Shown here: positions 41,364 through 44,283 of the stretch, piece after piece
How positions within the stretch are numbered: position 1 is the stretch's first letter
Layout of the letters: the number at the start of each line of letters is the position of its first letter
Assembly (NCBI GenBank): GCA_937920255.1
Contig: CALDSL010000501.1
Coordinates: 1 to 44,283, forward strand
Length of the DNA: 44,283 nt
Source of the DNA: an uncultured Anaerolineaceae bacterium
Lineage (GTDB): Bacteria > Chloroflexota > Anaerolineae > Anaerolineales > Anaerolineaceae
Direction of reading: 5' to 3'
The notes under the pieces: generated by a model
Databases searched by the model: none
Seen by the model: only the letters and a program-made list of their open reading frames with translations
What the model was told of the DNA's origin: nothing
Position numbers and translations under genes: made by a program

Positions 41364-42863
41364 TCAGTTTCTGCTGCTAATGCAAAGCTGAATATCCTCG
41401 GGCGTGCACGCACCGGTGTTGAACTCCTGCACAATACGGCCCTTGTGCATCACCAGCACGCGGTTACAGTTGTTGTACACTTCAGGAACCTCTTCGGAGA
41501 TCAGCAGTATCGCGATGCCTTTGTTGGCCAGGTCGCGGATGATTTCATGGATGGAATGTTTGGCGGCCACGTCGATACCGATGGTCGGGCCGTCTAAAAT
41601 GAGCACTTTCGGGTCGGTGGCAATCCACTTGGCCAGCACCACGCGCTGCTGGTTGCCGCCCGAAAGCGTCTGCACCGGAGATTCGGTGCTGGGGATCTTG
41701 ATGGCAAGCTCGGAAACCCAGCGCGATATCGCGCTCTTGACTTTGGCCTGGTCGAACAGCCGAAAGCGGTTGACCAGTTTTTGCAGCGTGGTGACGATGA
41801 GGTTGCTACTGACGGGCTGCACGTTAATCAGCCCCTGGGTCAGGCGGTTTTCGGGCACATAGCCGATGCCCAAACGGGCGGCATCCTGCACCGAATTGAT
41901 TTTCACCGGTTGGCCTTCCACGCGAATCTCACCGCGGTCGGGCTGGCTGACGCCGAATAGCGACAGCGCCAGTTCGGTGCGGCCTGAGCCAAGCAGCCCG
42001 GTGAGGCCCAGGATCTCGCCCGGGCGCAGGCAAAAGCTGATATCTTCATACTCGCTCTGGCGGCTGATGTTGCGGCATTCGAGCACCGGCCCGGCAGTCA
42101 TATCCGCCTGGGGGACAAAGCGGCTGTACTCCACCTTGCGGCCGGTCATCAGCATGGTCAGGGTTTCGTCATTCAATTCCGAACCGTTATAAACGCCCAC
42201 CATCTGCCCGTCGCGGATAACGCTGACGCGATCTGCAACCGCCAGCACTTCGTCCAGCTTGTGGCTGACAAACATGGTGGCGATGCCCTTGGACTTCATA
42301 TCCTGCACCACGGCCAGCAGCGAATCGACTTCCTTCTTGGTCAGCGAGGCGGTCGGTTCGTCCATGATCAACAGCTTGACGCCACGGGTCAGCGCCCGGC
42401 AGATGGCCACCAACTGCTGGTCGGCGATGGATATCTCGCCCACCGCAGAGTCCAGCGGCAGGCGCACGTTAATGCGCGCCATGGCGGCTTCTGCCACCCG
42501 GCGCAGTTCTTTCCAATCCACCAGCCGAACGTGTCCGGCCACCATCTGGCCCAGGGCGATGTTCTCGGCCACCGTCAGGTTGGGGAACAGCGACAGGTCC
42601 TGGTAAATGACCTGAATGCCCTTATCAATCGCGTCGATGGCGTGATGATGGTGTACCGGCTGGCCTTCGATCTCGATGGTGGAACCCGGGTCGGGTGGAA
42701 CGATCCCGGAGATAATCTTGATCATCGTAGATTTTCCAGATCCGTTCTCTCCGGCCAGACAGTGAATTTCTCCCTGGTCGATGGTGAAATCTACGTTGTT
42801 CAGCGCCGTCACACCCGCGTAATGCTTGCTGACGTTACGCAGCCTGATGAAAGGTTCGGCCAT
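41364..42863 (-). CDS. Double ATPase of the Rha/Lsr-like importer
   Basis: A 499-residue fused ATPase. Domain 1 has Walker A GENGSGKST, signature-like ISIADQQLVAICRAL and Walker B LIMDEPTASLT. Domain 2 has the degenerate loop GLLGSGRTEL and signature LSGGNQQRVVLAK. Its Walker B reads LILDGPTIGID, with Gly where the catalytic Glu is in the other two double ATPases of this window. It is more diverged from those two than they are from each other. The ATG at 42863 has AAGGA upstream. It follows the receptor gene after a hairpin. Confidence 0.94.
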   Translation of the reverse strand: MAEPFIRLRNVSKHYAGVTALNNVDFTIDQGEIHCLAGENGSGKSTMIKIISGIVPPDPGSTIEIEGQPVHHHHAIDAIDKGIQVIYQDLSLFPNLTVAENIALGQMVAGHVRLVDWKELRRVAEAAMARINVRLPLDSAVGEISIADQQLVAICRALTRGVKLLIMDEPTASLTKKEVDSLLAVVQDMKSKGIATMFVSHKLDEVLAVADRVSVIRDGQMVGVYNGSELNDETLTMLMTGRKVEYSRFVPQADMTAGPVLECRNISRQSEYEDISFCLRPGEILGLTGLLGSGRTELALSLFGVSQPDRGEIRVEGQPVKINSVQDAARLGIGYVPENRLTQGLINVQPVSSNLIVTTLQKLVNRFRLFDQAKVKSAISRWVSELAIKIPSTESPVQTLSGGNQQRVVLAKWIATDPKVLILDGPTIGIDVAAKHSIHEIIRDLANKGIAILLISEEVPEVYNNCNRVLVMHKGRIVQEFNTGACTPEDIQLCISSRN

Positions 42864-42931
42864 ACAGATTCCTTGGTAATGGCAATTTATGCAAACTACT
42901 CAACCTGGGGGTGGATTATGGATACCACATA

Positions 42932-42955
42932 CTGAGCAGTTACAATTTATGAAAA
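42932..42955 (+). repeat. 24-bp direct repeat, copy 2
   Basis: Identical to 15731-15754 over 24 bases in the same orientation. It lies in the gap between receptor and ATPase genes, next to the hairpin 42958-42986. A weaker echo (GCAATTTATGCAAA) stands at 42882-42895. Confidence 0.8.
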
Positions 42956-42957
42956 GT

Positions 42958-42986
42958 GGGAGCTTCTCGGGGACAGAGAAGCTCCC
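42958..42986 (-). other. Intergenic stem-loop between receptor and ATPase genes (Rha/Lsr-like importer)
   Basis: A perfect 11-bp stem (GGGAGCTTCTC / GAGAAGCTCCC, 7-base loop) lies 17 bases after the receptor stop at 43004. On the minus strand ACTTTTCAT follows, so it could terminate part of the transcripts. It is the third such hairpin at this operon position in the window. Confidence 0.7.
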
Positions 42987-43003
42987 GGTTGTTGTGAAAG
43001 CGC

Positions 43004-44029
43004 TTAGAATCCCAAGGATTCGGCGTTTTCAGCGTTGATGTCCATGATCAGATCCAGCTTGACCAGGGTGCCGTCGAGGGTGGCTTTGCCCATGCCGGGG
43101 ATTTCCATGCCGTCGGTGATCTTATTGCCTTCCAGCAGGTACTTGGCCAGCCAGACCATGCCGTAGCCAGCGTCGGCCGGGTTCCACAGCAGGCCTTCCT
43201 TCATCGAGCCTTCCTTCAGGTAGGGGGCCGCCTGCGAAGGAATGACGGTGCCAACGACCGCGATCTTATCGGTCAGGCCTTTTTCCTTCAGAGCCTGCGC
43301 CGCGCCGATGGGGCCGAGCGAGCCAAAGCCGACGATACCCTTCAGGTCGGGGTAGGCCTTGATCAGTTCGAGGGTCTTCTGGCGCGCCAGTTCCTGGTCT
43401 TCGCCGCAGGGGATGCGTTCGGTCACCAGTTTCAGGTTGGGGTACTTGGTCTTGGCATATTCAATGCCGGTGTCCGCCCAGAAGTTGTGCAGCGGGACGG
43501 TCAGGCCGCCAACGAAGATGGCGTATTCGCCCGTGTCGCCCATGTGCTTCACCAACTGATCCCAGGCATGCTGGCCAAACTTGACATTGTCAATCAGCTC
43601 GAAGTCATAGTCGGTTCCAACCTGGTCGGGGGATTCGTGCGTGATGACGATGATGCCCTTTTCCTTGGCCTTCTGGAACGCGGGCTCAAGCGCCTTGGCG
43701 TCATTGGGGACCACGGCGATGGCATCCACACCCTTGGCGATCAAGTCTTCCACGATCTTGACCTGCTGGGCCGGGTCGGCCTGGGCAGGGCCAGTCTGGT
43801 AGGCGTTGACGCCCAGTTCCTTCGCGGCGCGGTCGACGCCGGTTTCCACTACGTTGAACCAGGGGATACCGGTGATCTTGACCACAACAGCGATCTCAAA
43901 CGGTTCCGCGGCGGCCGGTTGTTCGGCGGCAGGCGCGGCGGTGGGGGCGGCAGCCGGCGTGCAGGCCGCCAGCATGCTGAGCATCACGAGCAGGGAGAAA
44001 ATCCGAACCAAAACCTGTTTGCGCTTCAT
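43004..44029 (-). CDS. LsrB/RhaS-like substrate-binding lipoprotein
   Basis: A 341-residue receptor. The lipoprotein signal ends MLAAC (Cys23); a short Ala/Pro tether leads to FEIAVVVKITGIPWFNVVETG. Conserved family segments are DPAQQVKIVEDLIAKGVDAI and VPNDAKALEPAFQKAKEKGI, and the C-terminal VGTVIPSQAAPYLKEGSMKEGLLWNP with the GYGMVWLAKYLLEG helix (given in parts) resembles the LsrB and RhaS subgroup. With a rhamnulokinase and class II aldolase nearby, a deoxy-sugar such as rhamnose or fucose is the best guess; AI-2 is an alternative. The ATG follows AGAGGAG. Confidence 0.9.
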   Translation of the reverse strand: MKRKQVLVRIFSLLVMLSMLAACTPAAAPTAAPAAEQPAAAEPFEIAVVVKITGIPWFNVVETGVDRAAKELGVNAYQTGPAQADPAQQVKIVEDLIAKGVDAIAVVPNDAKALEPAFQKAKEKGIIVITHESPDQVGTDYDFELIDNVKFGQHAWDQLVKHMGDTGEYAIFVGGLTVPLHNFWADTGIEYAKTKYPNLKLVTERIPCGEDQELARQKTLELIKAYPDLKGIVGFGSLGPIGAAQALKEKGLTDKIAVVGTVIPSQAAPYLKEGSMKEGLLWNPADAGYGMVWLAKYLLEGNKITDGMEIPGMGKATLDGTLVKLDLIMDINAENAESLGF

Positions 44030-44165
44030 CTTACACTCCTCTAGTAATACTCTGACGAGAATGGTACAAGCCGGACGCCAGCCATACAGGGGGCAGGCTC
44101 GAATCCAGCAAGTGGACAGGAAAGAATGTTTGAAGAATTTGAATCTGCGGTACGGAAAGGCAAAT

Positions 44166-44283
44166 CTACCGCCGCTGGCCGTAGGTCTTGAACTTCTCGC
44201 AAATCACTTCCATCTCACTGTCGGGCAAAATGGCGGGCTCGCCCATGCAGCGTGTCTGGTAGTACAGGCGCGAGACCAGCTCC
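44166..44283 (-). CDS. Class II aldolase (FucA/AraD-type), C-terminal end (cut by window edge)
   Basis: The last 38 or so residues of a gene continuing beyond the window, ending at TAG 44168-44166. The visible end reads LVSRLYYQTRCMGEPAILPD, then EMEVICEKFKTYGQRR. The closing EKFKTYG and the spacing of LYY and the acidic SEM match the C-terminus of E. coli L-fuculose-phosphate aldolase as I recall it (LSDEEIAVVLEKFKTYG). It would cleave a 1-phosphoketose made by the adjacent kinase into dihydroxyacetone phosphate and lactaldehyde. The gap of 136 bases to the receptor gene suggests the same operon or a close one. Confidence 0.7.
   Translation of the reverse strand, partial: ELVSRLYYQTRCMGEPAILPDSEMEVICEKFKTYGQRR

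Noticed and set aside
43004..44029. Calling the receptor an AI-2 binding protein (LsrB) outright
   Set aside because: Similarity covers the LsrB/RhaS subgroup as a whole, and the rhamnulokinase-like and FucA-like genes fit a sugar better. No LsrF or LsrG homologue is visible.

Overview
The window reads as a chromosomal segment of an anaerobic or facultative Chloroflexota bacterium, most likely Anaerolineae-like. This is an inference from gene style, not from a marker gene. The evidence is: four substrate-binding lipoproteins and one esterase lipoprotein with long Ala/Pro/Thr-rich linkers after the lipobox cysteine; many ABC importers; a tungsten/molybdenum-type aldehyde ferredoxin oxidoreductase; a 2[4Fe-4S] ferredoxin; and a glutaconate-type CoA-transferase. 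No rRNA, tRNA, CRISPR array, transposase or phage gene was seen.

Layout. (1) 1-3.2 kb, minus: sugar-type ABC importer A (binding lipoprotein, double ATPase, start of a permease). (2) 3.3-4.1 kb: an IclR-family regulator. (3) 4.3-8.8 kb, minus: an operon of nitroreductase, an unknown Cys-containing protein, CoA-transferase A and B, ferredoxin and malic enzyme. (4) 8.9-11.0 kb, minus: zinc-type alcohol dehydrogenase and an Ldh2-family dehydrogenase. (5) 11.3-15.7 kb, plus: cupin, TIM-barrel-like protein, creatininase-family hydrolase, aldehyde ferredoxin oxidoreductase and a MoaD-like protein ending in Gly-Gly. (6) 15.7-26.2 kb, minus: a ten-gene run of livG-F-H-M, a Liv-type binding protein, sugar-type importer B, an alpha/beta esterase and a metallo-beta-lactamase-fold hydrolase. 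(7) 26.4-27.5 kb: a secreted lipoprotein paralogue of that esterase. (8) 27.7-34.2 kb: a two-component system, oligoendopeptidase F, a CBS-domain protein and a TPR-like/beta-propeller membrane protein. (9) 34.2-44.3 kb, minus: a deoxy-sugar style cluster with a class II aldolase C-terminus, an LsrB/RhaS-like importer with two permeases, two FGGY kinases, a SorC-family regulator and a 2-hydroxyacid dehydrogenase.

The most interesting signal is regulatory. Three promoters far apart (3.2, 11.2 and 26.2 kb) share one 49-bp architecture: GTTTY-N6-CGAAA-N4-TTGACA-N6-GAAAC-N6-(-10). A 17-bp palindrome, RTGAAAC-N3-RTTTCAY, recurs at 11.2, 26.0 and 26.25 kb, with degenerate copies at the 8.8 and 11.05 kb promoters. 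It resembles the KdgR box as I recall it, and KdgR is an IclR-family protein. I infer that the IclR regulator at 3.3-4.1 kb controls regions 1 and 3-6 as one regulon. That regulon would be an uncharacterised catabolic system: several importers, a pair of esterases, several oxidoreductases including a W/Mo aldehyde oxidoreductase, a creatininase-fold hydrolase, and CoA-transfer plus malic enzyme feeding central metabolism. The substrate is not identifiable from sequence alone.
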